DNA of 64,000 nucleotides from Anaerospora hongkongensis (GTDB taxonomy: Bacteria > Bacillota > Negativicutes > Sporomusales > DSM-15969). The notes under the pieces were generated by a model. It worked only from the letters and a program-made list of their open reading frames with translations. It was not told where the DNA came from and searched no databases. Shown in pieces: positions 1 through 8,041 of the stretch (positions are counted from its first letter, which is position 1; each line of letters begins with the position of its first letter). The stretch is taken from the NCBI RefSeq assembly GCF_004339805.1, contig NZ_SLUI01000005.1, positions 248,001 through 312,000 on the forward strand. The letters run 5' to 3'. The position numbers and the translations under genes are program-made.

Positions 1-365
1 GCTGTCATCTGCTGCTTCTGCAGAACGGGAAAGGCATGCTCGTAATTGTCGGCATAGCCGTCATCAAAAGTAATCAGCAGTGGCCGTTCCGGCAGTTCAA
101 CATTGCCGTCTATAAGAAACTTTTCAAACAAAGCTAATGATATGGTATGGTAGCCGTAATCGGTGAGTATCTGCATATCAGCTGCGAACTTCTCCGGTGT
201 AATGGTGAGGTAACCATTGGTATAGCCAATGCGATGGTATAACAGTACCGGTATTTCCCGGTAAGCTGCCTCACTGGTAGTGGATAGATCCTCCAGCAAT
301 TCTGAAAATCCGGTGGCGAAAACGGTACTAATACATAGTTTTACAAATTCACGCCGTGTTACCAC
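1..365 (-). CDS. Polysaccharide deacetylase, C-terminus cut by window edge
   Basis: The visible 121 codons give the N-terminal part of a NodB-type carbohydrate esterase family 4 enzyme, which removes N- or O-acetyl groups from cell-envelope polysaccharide. The segment LLITFDDGYADNY is the family's metal/catalytic-Asp motif, and it is preceded by IPVLLYHRIGY, typical of secreted deacetylases. I place the start at a GTG (363-365), with GGGAG 8 nt upstream; an ATG just upstream is followed at once by a stop. The N-terminus reads VTRREFVKL followed by a mildly hydrophobic stretch, which resembles a twin-arginine export signal, so a periplasmic or exported location is likely. The rest of the protein lies outside the window. 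The family assignment is secure; the substrate is not known. Confidence 0.85.
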   Translation of the reverse strand, partial: MVTRREFVKLCISTVFATGFSELLEDLSTTSEAAYREIPVLLYHRIGYTNGYLTITPEKFAADMQILTDYGYHTISLALFEKFLIDGNVELPERPLLITFDDGYADNYEHAFPVLQKQQMT

Positions 366-522
366 GTTTACATCTCCCACTTATCAACTACATCTACTGC
401 AAGATACGACAATAAACTTCGTTTTAGAACAACCAATTCCCTGCCTTATTTACACTGGCGGGTTATTTTTTTTCTATTGGCAATACTAGTATCGTATTTT
501 AGTACAAAAGGAGGCTGCAATT

Positions 523-717
523 ATGTCTAAACTAGCTCTTACCCTGGTGATTGTGGGAGCCTTGAACTGGCTTCTGGTCGGACTGTTCCAATTTGATCTG
601 GTCGCGGCAATTTTCGGCGGCCAAAGTTCTTTTCTCAGCCGTGCTGTATACGCCATTGTCGGTATTGCAGGCTTAGCGTGCGTCCCGCTTTTATTCACCT
701 CACGGTCGAGAATGTAA
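523..717 (+). CDS. DUF378 family small membrane protein
   Basis: A 64-residue protein with two hydrophobic helices. The pattern LALTLVIVGALNWLLVGLF followed by FDLVAAIFGG and SRAVYAIVGIAGL is characteristic of DUF378 proteins (YuzA-like), small membrane proteins of unknown function common in spore formers. AGGAGG sits 8 nt before the ATG. It is divergent from the deacetylase and stands alone. Function is unknown; the family call rests on the conserved NWLLVGLF and FGG segments. Confidence 0.85.
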   Translation: MSKLALTLVIVGALNWLLVGLFQFDLVAAIFGGQSSFLSRAVYAIVGIAGLACVPLLFTSRSRM

Positions 718-737
718 CGAAACACCGGCTTCCGCTG

Positions 738-766
738 TAATCCCTTCATCTCAAATGGAGGGATTA
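738..766 (+). terminator. Weak inverted repeat after the DUF378 gene
   Basis: TAATCCCT and AGGGATTA form an 8-bp stem with a 13-nt loop, 20 nt after the stop codon. The downstream T tract is poor, so this is only a possible terminator. Confidence 0.3.
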
Positions 767-860
767 TCCTATTTTCGGCGCCACCAAAAAGTTGTATAAT
801 TATTATAATATGCTTACGTGCATGTAACAAACTTCCCAGCCGGGACTAGGAGGGAGCAGG

Positions 861-1946
861 GTGACAAGAAGATTTTTTCAATCCAGAATCACTTTATTAC
901 TGTTTACCTTGACGTTTGCCTTTCAGACGCTTGTCTTCATACCGGTAACGCATGCTTCGCTGGGCAACATATTAATCGGCGGTGCCGTTCAGTATTTATA
1001 TCTGCGCGAAACCTTACTCTATGCCCATAACAAAAAAAGTGATGAAATCATGTCCGGCTATAAAAAAGAATATGGTGTCAACAGCGACCAACGAGCCGAA
1101 GAAGTACTGGACTCTGTCATGCAGCGCCTCTTGACAGGCATTGACCCGGAAGGAAAAATAAAGCCTAAGTTTTCCTGGTTTGTGAATAATCAAACCACAT
1201 TTAATGCCTTTTGCGGCTTAGGGCACAATGTCAGTGTCAACATCGGACTTTTCCACTACTTAAATTATAATGAAGACGAGATCGCTTTCGTACTGGCTCA
1301 CGAACTTGTCCATGGCATGAAACTGCATTCCCTTAGTTCGCTGCCTAAGCTGGTCTCCTTTAATGTAGTGCAGGCACTTTATTTAGAGAAAAACCCCGGC
1401 GCCATCTCTTACATAACTTCGTACATCATTAACCGCAATCTGGTTGCCAACTATGCCACCCTGCCGCAGGAAAAAGAGGCAGATGCCAATTCATTTTCCT
1501 ATGCAGTAGATGCAGGCTTTAACCCCGGTGCAGGAGCGGCCATTTGGTCCCGGGTAACGGCTAAAAGCGGTGATAATGCCCATAACAGCTTCGAAAATAT
1601 CGTGAACCCCAATGACCATCCTACGAATAAGCAGCGTGTGGAGTACTTCGCCAAGCGCCTGGAGGATTACAGCAATGGCAAAGTCAAAGTTGTAAAAGGA
1701 GCCGTCTATGTCAACGGCAAAGCCTGGGCAACCCCCGCTGCCGCCGGCGATCTGCTTGCAGAGGAGAGAGCGTATTTTATTGCAGGCAACCTTGCTTCCC
1801 TTACCCACACTTCCCCCGGCAGCTATCAGGCTGAGCTGGTGGAGGGGGTAATTCAGCTAAACGGCAAAACAATTATGACGCCCACAGATAATGATCAAAA
1901 TGCCGACGAATTAGTTGCTTCTTTACACAGCCTTATCACCTTATAA
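861..1946 (+). CDS. M48 family zinc metalloprotease, secreted
   Basis: 361-residue peptidase of the M48 (HtpX/Oma1/BepA-like) group. The N-terminal 33 residues form a signal peptide or anchor (positive MTRR, hydrophobic stretch, THA-S cleavage-like site), so the protein acts outside the cytoplasm, probably in the periplasm of a diderm. The zinc motif HELVH is at residues 147-151, and the third ligand lies in EKEADANS near residue 206. The C-terminal 100 residues hold no motif I recognise. It starts at GTG 861, with TAGGAGGG 8 nt upstream; an overlapping frame beginning at 818 is a shadow. The gene is monocistronic, with a strong terminator directly after the stop. Family is certain; its role in envelope protein quality control is inferred from the family. 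Confidence 0.9.
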   Translation: MTRRFFQSRITLLLFTLTFAFQTLVFIPVTHASLGNILIGGAVQYLYLRETLLYAHNKKSDEIMSGYKKEYGVNSDQRAEEVLDSVMQRLLTGIDPEGKIKPKFSWFVNNQTTFNAFCGLGHNVSVNIGLFHYLNYNEDEIAFVLAHELVHGMKLHSLSSLPKLVSFNVVQALYLEKNPGAISYITSYIINRNLVANYATLPQEKEADANSFSYAVDAGFNPGAGAAIWSRVTAKSGDNAHNSFENIVNPNDHPTNKQRVEYFAKRLEDYSNGKVKVVKGAVYVNGKAWATPAAAGDLLAEERAYFIAGNLASLTHTSPGSYQAELVEGVIQLNGKTIMTPTDNDQNADELVASLHSLITL

Positions 1947-1948
1947 CC

Positions 1949-1988
1949 AAAGCCGCTTAAAACCTTCCGGTTTTCAAGCGGCTTTTCT
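1949..1988. terminator. Rho-independent terminator, probably bidirectional
   Basis: A 16-bp stem with one bulge (AAAGCCGCTTAAAACC paired with its complement) and a TTCC loop, flanked by A and T runs. It lies between the convergent protease gene and cotJC and can serve both. Confidence 0.9.
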
Positions 1989-2011
1989 TTTTCTGCACAT
2001 GGCTTTGCCGG

Positions 2012-2608
2012 CTACTTTTTCATCTCGCAGCCGCACCAGACATGTTTTGATTTTGCCATCCACTCTTGCACAGTGTTCAGGGCCTCACCAAAGCGTTGAA
2101 AATGAACAACTTCCCGCTCCCACAAAAACCGCAGCGTATCAATTACGCAGGGATCATCCATTGCCTCAATCAAATGTTCATAGGTAGTACGCGCTTTTTG
2201 CTCTGCGGCCATATCCTCTACCAGATCGGTAATCGGATCTCCCAGGCAGGCAATGTATTTAGCTGACCAGGGCACTCCGTTTACATCAGTCCAAAACAGG
2301 CCATGATCATGTTGCACCCATTGTCCTTCCCAGCCGGCTTCCACGAAAGCTTCCGGTGGTGCTCCATCAGTCAGCTTGTGTACCAGAGCAGCAATCATTT
2401 CCATATGAGCCAGTTCTTCGGTCCCGATATCAGTTAACACAGCTTTAGCCATATCGGTCGGCATGCTATACCGCTGATTGAGATATCGCAGTGATGCACT
2501 TAATTCGCCGTCAGGACCGCCGTATTGGGAGATGATCATCTTCGCCGCTTTCAAATTAGGACGGCTAACCCGCACAGGGCGTTCTAACGATTTCTCATAT
2601 ATCCACAT
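2012..2608 (-). CDS. cotJC: Spore coat protein CotJC (manganese-catalase family)
   Basis: About 198 residues, a ferritin-like four-helix fold of the Mn-catalase family. The helical segments carry the expected di-metal ligands: an EELAHMEM motif near residue 65 and a WEREVVHFQRF motif near 170. CotJC is the best conserved of the three CotJ proteins and sits in the inner coat of Bacillus and clostridial spores; catalase activity has been proposed for the family. The ATG at 2606-2608 is preferred because AAAAGGATGG lies 8 nt upstream; a GTG two codons earlier is too close to it. It is the last gene of cotJA-cotJB-cotJC, 18 nt after cotJB. Its presence shows the organism forms endospores. Confidence 0.95.
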   Translation of the reverse strand: MWIYEKSLERPVRVSRPNLKAAKMIISQYGGPDGELSASLRYLNQRYSMPTDMAKAVLTDIGTEELAHMEMIAALVHKLTDGAPPEAFVEAGWEGQWVQHDHGLFWTDVNGVPWSAKYIACLGDPITDLVEDMAAEQKARTTYEHLIEAMDDPCVIDTLRFLWEREVVHFQRFGEALNTVQEWMAKSKHVWCGCEMKK

Positions 2609-2632
2609 ATTCACCCATCCTTTTTGCCTTTC

Positions 2633-2890
2633 TTACATTTCCCAGGGCCACGGTCCTTCCATCCACTGCCAATCCCTGCCTTTGACAGGACTCCAGCCGA
2701 AGTGAAATAAGGGTCCAAAGCACTCTTCATACTCTTCTCTTAGTTTCATCAATACCTCAACCGCACAATTATAATCATTTAATGCATCCTGGTCACAAGG
2801 ATGAGTGTCCAGATACAAATTTAGTTCGATTGCGACAAATTGTATTTCCAGAAGTCTCTCCAGCATAGCCATTCGCTTATTGCGATCCAC
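2633..2890 (-). CDS. cotJB: Spore coat protein CotJB
   Basis: 85-residue acidic protein. The segments LLEIQFVAIELNLYLDTHPCD and YNCAVEVLMKLREEYEECFGPLFHFGW are the CotJB family signature. The start is GTG (2888-2890), with GGAGGTG 10 nt upstream. It lies between cotJA and cotJC with short gaps, in the same order as Bacillus subtilis, where the operon is transcribed in the mother cell by sigma-E and CotJB helps assemble the other two proteins. The forespore-outer-coat context is inferred from the family. Confidence 0.92.
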   Translation of the reverse strand: MDRNKRMAMLERLLEIQFVAIELNLYLDTHPCDQDALNDYNCAVEVLMKLREEYEECFGPLFHFGWSPVKGRDWQWMEGPWPWEM

Positions 2891-2911
2891 TTTTGTTTCA
2901 CCTCCGCCTTT

Positions 2912-3205
2912 CTATCCCGGAATGGGATAAACACCCCAAAGTTCAGGGAAAAGTGTGCCTTTCATCAACGCTTCCCGGGGCGAGAACGCTCTTTCGTATT
3001 TTTGCCAGGGAACATACGCATGCGCCAGCAGCAGTGGCCGGGGCATCATCATGCTGTCGTCGCACATATTAAACTCACAAGGCTCCGGTTCGTCACAGCA
3101 CTCCTTTATGTCCATGAAATCCTCATGACACTTTTCCTCGCAATGGACCTTCTTTTTCCGCTCATTCTCATATACATCATCAATTTTTTCATTCTCAGAA
3201 GACAA
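2912..3205 (-). CDS. cotJA: Spore coat associated protein CotJA
   Basis: The C-terminal half (PRPLLLAHAYVPWQKYERAFSPREALMKGTLFPELWGVY) is diagnostic of CotJA. The N-terminal 55 residues are acidic and Cys-rich and unlike the short standard form. The frame is open up to an ATG at 3226, but AAAGGAGGG lies inside that extension and is correctly spaced (8 nt) from a TTG at 3203-3205, which I take as the start (97 aa, beginning SSENEKID). It is the first gene of the cotJ operon. Upstream (about 3227-3260) there is a CATAAGCT sequence resembling a sigma-E -10 box but no convincing -35 at the right spacing. Confidence 0.9.
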   Translation of the reverse strand: MSSENEKIDDVYENERKKKVHCEEKCHEDFMDIKECCDEPEPCEFNMCDDSMMMPRPLLLAHAYVPWQKYERAFSPREALMKGTLFPELWGVYPIPG

Positions 3206-3272
3206 TTGAAATACCCTCCTTTCCATGCCTACTATAGCTTATGAAGACAGATTACATATTGACACAAACGTA

Positions 3273-3322
3273 AATAAAAAATGAGCTGTCGCAAAGCGGT
3301 ATTATCCGATTTGCAACAGCCC
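3273..3322 (-). terminator. Terminator of the PspC-domain gene
   Basis: On the minus strand a GC-containing stem of about 16 bp (GGGCTGTTGCAAATCGG with its near-complement CCGCTTTGCGACAGCTC) is followed by a T-rich tract (CATTTTTTATTT). Confidence 0.8.
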
Positions 3323-3337
3323 CGTTTTTTTCATTAT

Positions 3338-3613
3338 TCAATTCATTGGCATCAGCAAGAACGCCAGTATATACAATCCGATTCCCAGGCCCTTATAAAA
3401 TACCGCCAGCACCCAGGCAAACCGGACAATGGTTACATCCAGACCAGTATAGTTGCTTATCCCCGCACATACTCCAAAAACCATGCCCTGGCCGGAATCC
3501 AGCGCGAGATGCTGATGGATTGCCAACTTGGTGGAATCCGCATCGCCCTGAAAAAAGCTCCATACCGTAAGGCCGCTCAAGCCATAAGCCGCGGCGCGAA
3601 TTAGCCATAGCAT
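3338..3613 (-). CDS. PspC-domain membrane protein
   Basis: Small (91 aa) protein with an N-terminal hydrophobic helix and a C-terminal PspC domain: GMVFGVCAGISNYTGLDVTIVRFAWVLAVFYKGLGIGLYILAFLLMP carries the GVCAGIA-type and VRF/LYILA landmarks. PspC proteins are membrane sensors or partners in envelope stress responses; in this short form the exact role is open. The start ATG at 3611-3613 follows GGGAGGCG by 7 nt, and an upstream in-frame ATG at 3655 has no ribosome site. It stands alone between cotJA and the SEDS gene, with its own terminator. Confidence 0.85.
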   Translation of the reverse strand: MLWLIRAAAYGLSGLTVWSFFQGDADSTKLAIHQHLALDSGQGMVFGVCAGISNYTGLDVTIVRFAWVLAVFYKGLGIGLYILAFLLMPMN

Positions 3614-3676
3614 AACAAACGCCTCCCGATGGTAATCTAGTGAAATTATTACCATAATGAGAGGCTTTTAATCATG

Positions 3677-4858
3677 TTATTTGCGATTGACCAGTTCCAG
3701 CCGGCGCCGGGCACGCCTTTTCGGGTCCAGCTGCGGTTCGGGACGGGATGGCCTGTCCCCTTCGGCAGCAGCCTGACGGCCAATGCTGATTAAGATTCCC
3801 ACTGCCAGCATATTCACAATCAGTGAGGTTCCGCCAAAGCTAATAAAGGGCAGCGGTACGCCTGTGACCGGCAAAATACCACACACCATCGCAACATTCC
3901 CTACCGCCTGCCCGCTAAGTAATGCCGTAATGCCGCCAGCTAACAGCATTCCATAACCGTCAGGTGCTTTAATAGCAATCTTGGTACCATACCAGGTAAC
4001 GGCAGCAAATAAAAACAAAACAAAAAGGACGCCAATGAACCCCATTTCCTGGCTAAGTACGGCAAAAGCAAAATCGGTATGCGCTTCAGGCAAATAAAAA
4101 AACTTACTTGCCCCCAGACCCAACCCGGTACCCATAAAACCACCGGAGCCGATAGCCAGCAATGCCTGAACAGCCTGATACCCAATATCCTGCTGATACG
4201 CCCAGGGATTAAACCATGCTGCAATACGCACAACCCGGTAAGGAGCAGCATAAACTGATGCAACAACTACAATTGCTCCGATACCAACTAGGCTCAGCCA
4301 TTCATACCGGGGGATGCCGCTTAACAGATATACAACCATACACAAAGCAAAAATGACGACAGCAGTCCCCATATCCGGCTGCTTGTAAACCAGTACGACC
4401 ATCATGCCTGTCAGCCAAAAAGGCCACGACAAGATGCTGGTTCGCCGGCCTCTATCCAGATACACGCCCAAATAGGCAGCAGTCATCATGACTGCCGCGA
4501 GTTTAGCCAGTTCAGACGGCTGGAACGTCATTCCCAGCTTAAGCCATCGCCTGGCACCATTGGCCTCTAAGCCCATCACAGGCACTAAAGCCAAGGTAAC
4601 CATCGTGCCCAAAATCATGACAGGCACAAACCACTTATATTGCCGGTAGTCAAATTTCGCAGCCAGCCACAACAAGACCAACCCGATACCAAAAGCCTGC
4701 AGATGCCGCTTTAAATAAAAATAGCTGTCATTCCATTCTCTGCTGGCTGTAACAAAACTGGCACTGAAAATATTCACAGTCCCCAGAGCAAATAAAATGA
4801 GAATCAGATATAGTACGGCTTGCGCCGGATTAGACCACAAGGCAGGCATTCTATTCAA
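3677..4858 (-). CDS. SEDS-family peptidoglycan polymerase (FtsW/RodA/SpoVE type)
   Basis: 393-residue polytopic protein with about ten membrane helices. The extracellular loop HTDFAFAVLSQEMGFIG carries the conserved SEDS residues (the catalytic Asp region), and GLEANGARRWLKLG followed by FQPSELAKLAAV is the family's other hallmark; the C-terminus has GGTSLIVNMLAVGILISI. SEDS proteins polymerise lipid II glycan chains with a partner class B penicillin-binding protein. Whether this copy serves division, elongation or the spore cortex cannot be decided: no partner PBP or mur genes adjoin it. The basic Arg-rich C-terminal tail (about residues 375-393) is cytoplasmic. Start is a TTG at 4856-4858 with GGGGG 9 nt upstream; an ATG three codons in is an alternative. 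Confidence 0.9.
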   Translation of the reverse strand: MNRMPALWSNPAQAVLYLILILFALGTVNIFSASFVTASREWNDSYFYLKRHLQAFGIGLVLLWLAAKFDYRQYKWFVPVMILGTMVTLALVPVMGLEANGARRWLKLGMTFQPSELAKLAAVMMTAAYLGVYLDRGRRTSILSWPFWLTGMMVVLVYKQPDMGTAVVIFALCMVVYLLSGIPRYEWLSLVGIGAIVVVASVYAAPYRVVRIAAWFNPWAYQQDIGYQAVQALLAIGSGGFMGTGLGLGASKFFYLPEAHTDFAFAVLSQEMGFIGVLFVLFLFAAVTWYGTKIAIKAPDGYGMLLAGGITALLSGQAVGNVAMVCGILPVTGVPLPFISFGGTSLIVNMLAVGILISIGRQAAAEGDRPSRPEPQLDPKRRARRRLELVNRK

Positions 4859-4954
4859 TTACTTTCGCCCCCATATCGATATACTTGTCTTATTATACCA
4901 GAAACACCTGCCTCAGCCCAATACGAATATCCTGAAAATAATGAGGTGAAATCG

Positions 4955-5884
4955 ATGGACACTTGTTATCAATTACTGATAGTTGATACTACTGCCCAAA
5001 CCTTACTGGTTGTTGACGGTCTCACTAATGCAATCATGGCTGAACTTGCACTGCCGCCTACGGAGGCAATTACTGCCTTATATCCGGCTGATGACGGCAG
5101 CAAGGTCTTTTTGCCTGCTGCGGGCAACGGCGGCAACGGTTCCCTACATATTTTAAACTTAGCCACTTACACGCTCTACCGGCTCCCTGTGGCAATTGCT
5201 CATCCCGAATACTTTGCCCTCCAACAGGCAATTGCCTACTTTGCCGACCCGGCCGGAAACTTATACAGGCTTGATACGGCAACACTTGCTGTCACATTGA
5301 TAAAATCCAATGAAGCGCAGCTTTCCTGCATGTCTCTAGCCACTCAGGGAGATCAGTTGCTTGCTCTGTGGGAGGATGGAGCAGAAGGTCTATTTTCTAG
5401 TTTCAATGCTCAAGGCCAGGTAATGAGGGAATATCGGCTGCCTGGCGCGCCGACAGCGATGGCAGCTGCCCCGGACGGCATGGTCTTCGTCGCTTTGGCG
5501 GATAGCAACCAGCAGCTAGGATTGGCAGCTATCGGAAAAGAAGCAGAAGACCAACTGCCAACTGCCCTTAAGCTTGTTTGTCCCCACTGCAGGGCAGCGC
5601 TTACCGGCTACCCCATTGACCTGGAACTTACGGCTGACATGATCTATATCATTACGGAAGACGGGGCACTAACCGTTATTGACAGGCAAACGCTCCGCCC
5701 GACTACTCATATGCTGCTGGGGCAGCCGCTTGACAAAATTCATGTGGTACCGGATAGTAATCAGGCAATTGGCCTTTCGGTAATGAAAGGTAATCTTGCC
5801 AGAATCGACCTCTCTGCCGGCCGGATCACGGCAGTAACGGCCACCAGTGATTATTTAGGGCCAATAGCTGTCATTCGAAAATAA
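4955..5884 (+). CDS. Beta-propeller-like hypothetical protein
   Basis: 309 residues made of repeated beta-rich units such as LLIVDTTAQTLLVVDG, KVFLPAAGNGGNGSLHILNLATYTLYRLPV, AYFADPAGNLYRLDTATLAVTLI and MIYIITEDGALTVIDRQTLRPTTHML. Units of this kind resemble YVTN/quinoprotein-type propeller blades, suggesting a closed propeller of about six or seven blades. There is no signal peptide. A single CPHC pair near residue 210 could bind a metal but has no second pair in sequence. Start ATG 4955 follows GAGGTGA by 5-6 nt; an upstream extension of the same frame has no ribosome site. It is divergent from the SEDS gene and followed by a terminator. I do not recognise a named family, and no function is assigned. 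Confidence 0.65.
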   Translation: MDTCYQLLIVDTTAQTLLVVDGLTNAIMAELALPPTEAITALYPADDGSKVFLPAAGNGGNGSLHILNLATYTLYRLPVAIAHPEYFALQQAIAYFADPAGNLYRLDTATLAVTLIKSNEAQLSCMSLATQGDQLLALWEDGAEGLFSSFNAQGQVMREYRLPGAPTAMAAAPDGMVFVALADSNQQLGLAAIGKEAEDQLPTALKLVCPHCRAALTGYPIDLELTADMIYIITEDGALTVIDRQTLRPTTHMLLGQPLDKIHVVPDSNQAIGLSVMKGNLARIDLSAGRITAVTATSDYLGPIAVIRK

Positions 5885-5888
5885 ATCA

Positions 5889-5926
5889 AAGCCCCTTTCC
5901 GCAAAGTGGAGAGGGGCCTTAACTTT
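5889..5926. terminator. Terminator between convergent genes
   Basis: GCCCCTTTCC and GGAGAGGGGC form a 10-bp stem followed by CTTAACTTT. It is located 5 nt past the propeller-like gene and before the end of the DUF2935 gene. Confidence 0.75.
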
Positions 5927-5939
5927 ATTAACATCAGCG

Positions 5940-7274
5940 CTACTCCTCCGTTTTCCCCAGAGGGCGGGGCCACTTGCCTGACCACTTGTACTTGCCATCT
6001 GCCTTTTCAGGGTCAGCCGACTTGGTACTTTGAACGGCAGGTTCAGCTTGAACAACCGCCTCATCATCTCGGGGATAAAACTTTGGTTTTAGATAGTTGG
6101 ACTTTATCTGACTGGCAGGCTTGAAGTCTTCATCACAGTCATCATCAAAGACGATGTCCGAATCACAGTCATCTTCGTCTTCATCGTCGTCATCGCAATC
6201 GCAGTCATCGTCATCGTCATCACAATCATCGTCATCACAATCATCTTCATCATCTTCATCATCGTCACAGTCATCATCGTCGGCTGAACTGATGTACTGG
6301 CTCGCCAGCGAAGCAGTGCTGTCGTCGGCATTATCACACAAGTCATCTAAAGTCAGCGCATTCTCATCGAGGTCAGGCTGCAGATAATCCCCTTCGGTGC
6401 CAATCAAACCCTTTTCCATCATCGTTAAAATCATCAGGAAATGATCGGCTTCACGGCGTACATGATCTGCCAATAGTGCCGGCAGAATACTGGCGATTCT
6501 GCAATTCTCCACCATGTTGTAGAGAGCCTTTTTAAAATCCCGCAGCCGAAGAGTTGCCGAGCGGACATCATGAATAAACCGGCCATATACCGGAGGATTA
6601 AGGTGCGGAAGACAAGTGGTAGTGCTATATTGATGTTTTTTCTTGCATTTCTTTTTGGACGAGACGGTTACCAGGGGTAGTTGGCTGGGATGCTGCAGCA
6701 TACTGTAGAAGTCATTGGCCTGCAGGAAAAGATTATCAAATTCGGTGGAGAAATCCCTTACCATATTCATAATTATCCGTTCGGAAGGATCAATATGCCC
6801 TTCAATGAATTTGGTATGATCAGCCATTATTCTCAGCCAAAAGACATTTTCCCGTGCTTTGGACAAGTGATAGTTTTTGCTGTGACACTCTTTGATTTTA
6901 CCGAATAAGGCCAGCACATATTCCGCTTCCCGGGCCATATGATCCAAAAAGAGCGGCGGGTTATTGCCAATCAATTTGCACAGCAGAACCTGCTGCAGCA
7001 AATGCCGTTTAAAGCGGAGAAATTCGGCAACTGTATCGAGAGCATTATCAACCAGTTCGACAAACTTCTTCTCACTGGCTATTTTTTCAGCTCGGTTATA
7101 CAAAGCCCCAAATTCCTTATAAAAGCTCTCCGCCTCACTAATTAGACTCGTACTTTCGCAAGGCAAACCCATTTTAATGAATAAAGCATGCTCCCGCATG
7201 ATTTCCAGCCAGAATTTAACTTCCTCCATATTCAGCGGTGGAACCGGGGCTGCCATGGTAATAGGGCGCGACAT
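5940..7274 (-). CDS. DUF2935 protein with Asp/Cys-rich low-complexity tail
   Basis: 444 residues. Residues about 15-320 hold two DUF2935 helical bundles: each begins with a WLEIMREHALFIKMGL or WLRIMADHTKFIEGHI motif, and each ends with an LADHVRREADHFL or HMAREAEYVL motif rich in His and Glu, consistent with a metal-binding four-helix bundle. DUF2935 is found mainly in spore-forming Firmicutes; its function is unknown. The remarkable part is residues 332-383: of 52 residues, 36 are Asp, 5 Glu and 7 Cys. A proline/lysine-containing tail of about 60 residues follows. The tail DNA is a degenerate GAT/GAC repeat. ATG 7274 has GGGAGAG 7 nt upstream. The gene is divergent from nothing close and separated from trmB by 77 bp on its 5' side. 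Confidence 0.85.
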   Translation of the reverse strand: MSRPITMAAPVPPLNMEEVKFWLEIMREHALFIKMGLPCESTSLISEAESFYKEFGALYNRAEKIASEKKFVELVDNALDTVAEFLRFKRHLLQQVLLCKLIGNNPPLFLDHMAREAEYVLALFGKIKECHSKNYHLSKARENVFWLRIMADHTKFIEGHIDPSERIIMNMVRDFSTEFDNLFLQANDFYSMLQHPSQLPLVTVSSKKKCKKKHQYSTTTCLPHLNPPVYGRFIHDVRSATLRLRDFKKALYNMVENCRIASILPALLADHVRREADHFLMILTMMEKGLIGTEGDYLQPDLDENALTLDDLCDNADDSTASLASQYISSADDDDCDDDEDDEDDCDDDDCDDDDDDCDCDDDDEDEDDCDSDIVFDDDCDEDFKPASQIKSNYLKPKFYPRDDEAVVQAEPAVQSTKSADPEKADGKYKWSGKWPRPLGKTEE

Positions 7275-7351
7275 AGCAACACTCTCCCATTTACAGATTA
7301 CAGTGTTACTACAGTGTATGCCGAGCTTGGCGATTATGTGATGTTTATTTT

Positions 7352-8008
7352 TTAATTAGCAAATAAATTCGGTGGTTTTGCTTCACAACGGAAAATCGGG
7401 CCGCCTTTTGAACTGAACTTGATCTCATACTCCGTCATGACATTACCGGTAAAACTGCTGTTATGCAAATCATACGATACTTGTTCCAGACGCCACTGGT
7501 AATTCGTGAATTCCTCCAGGGAAAAATGAAACAGCGGTTCGTTGTCTGTTTTAAAATGAATCTCTCCGGCAGGAGATAATAGCTGCCGGTACATATCCAA
7601 AAAGCGGTGATGCGTCAGCCGACGCTTGTCGTGACGGGCTTTGGGCCAGGGATCGCAGAAATTGATATAAAACCGGTCAACTTCTCCTGGCGCAAAAAGA
7701 TTCATGATATTGTTAATATCAAAAACTAATAACCGTACATTGGTTAACTGCTTTTCTGCAATTTTCTGTGCGGCATAATACAATACGTCCTGCTGTGCTT
7801 CAATTCCGATAAAATTAATATGCGGATACATTTCAGCCATACCGCAGATAAAACGGCCTTTTCCTGTCCCCAGCTCAACATGCAGTGGTGCTGTCCGTTC
7901 AAAAATACTTTGCCACTGGCCCTGATACAGTTCCTCTGCCGGCCGCAGTACAAAGCTGTTATATTTTTCTAAAGCCTGGCCTACCCATGGCTTCTTTCGT
8001 AAACGCAT
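7352..8008 (-). CDS. trmB: tRNA (guanine-N7-)-methyltransferase TrmB
   Basis: 218 residues, the usual length. It transfers a methyl group from S-adenosylmethionine to N7 of G46 in tRNA variable loops. The SAM-binding motif VELGTGKGRFI lies near residue 43 and IGIEAQQDVL near 68. The family signature FCDPWPKARHDKRRL near residue 120 and the C-terminal VMTEYEIKFSSKGGPIFRCE segment are all present. The start ATG is at 8006-8008. It lies 33 nt after the regulator gene upstream in the same direction, so read-through from that gene is possible. Confidence 0.95.
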   Translation of the reverse strand: MRLRKKPWVGQALEKYNSFVLRPAEELYQGQWQSIFERTAPLHVELGTGKGRFICGMAEMYPHINFIGIEAQQDVLYYAAQKIAEKQLTNVRLLVFDINNIMNLFAPGEVDRFYINFCDPWPKARHDKRRLTHHRFLDMYRQLLSPAGEIHFKTDNEPLFHFSLEEFTNYQWRLEQVSYDLHNSSFTGNVMTEYEIKFSSKGGPIFRCEAKPPNLFAN

Positions 8009-8041
8009 ATCAATCGCTCCCAGCCATTCTATTTCGCAGGT

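Noticed and set aside
3227-3281. Sigma-E promoter for cotJABC
   Set aside because: CATAAGCT fits the -10 pattern, but the best -35 (CAATATG) is about 11-12 nt away with two mismatches, so it is not listed as a feature.
6121-6387. Plus-strand open frame rich in Ser and Gln
   Set aside because: It is the antisense shadow of the Asp/Cys repeat in the DUF2935 gene; its composition follows only from complementing GAT/GAC triplets, and there is no ribosome site.
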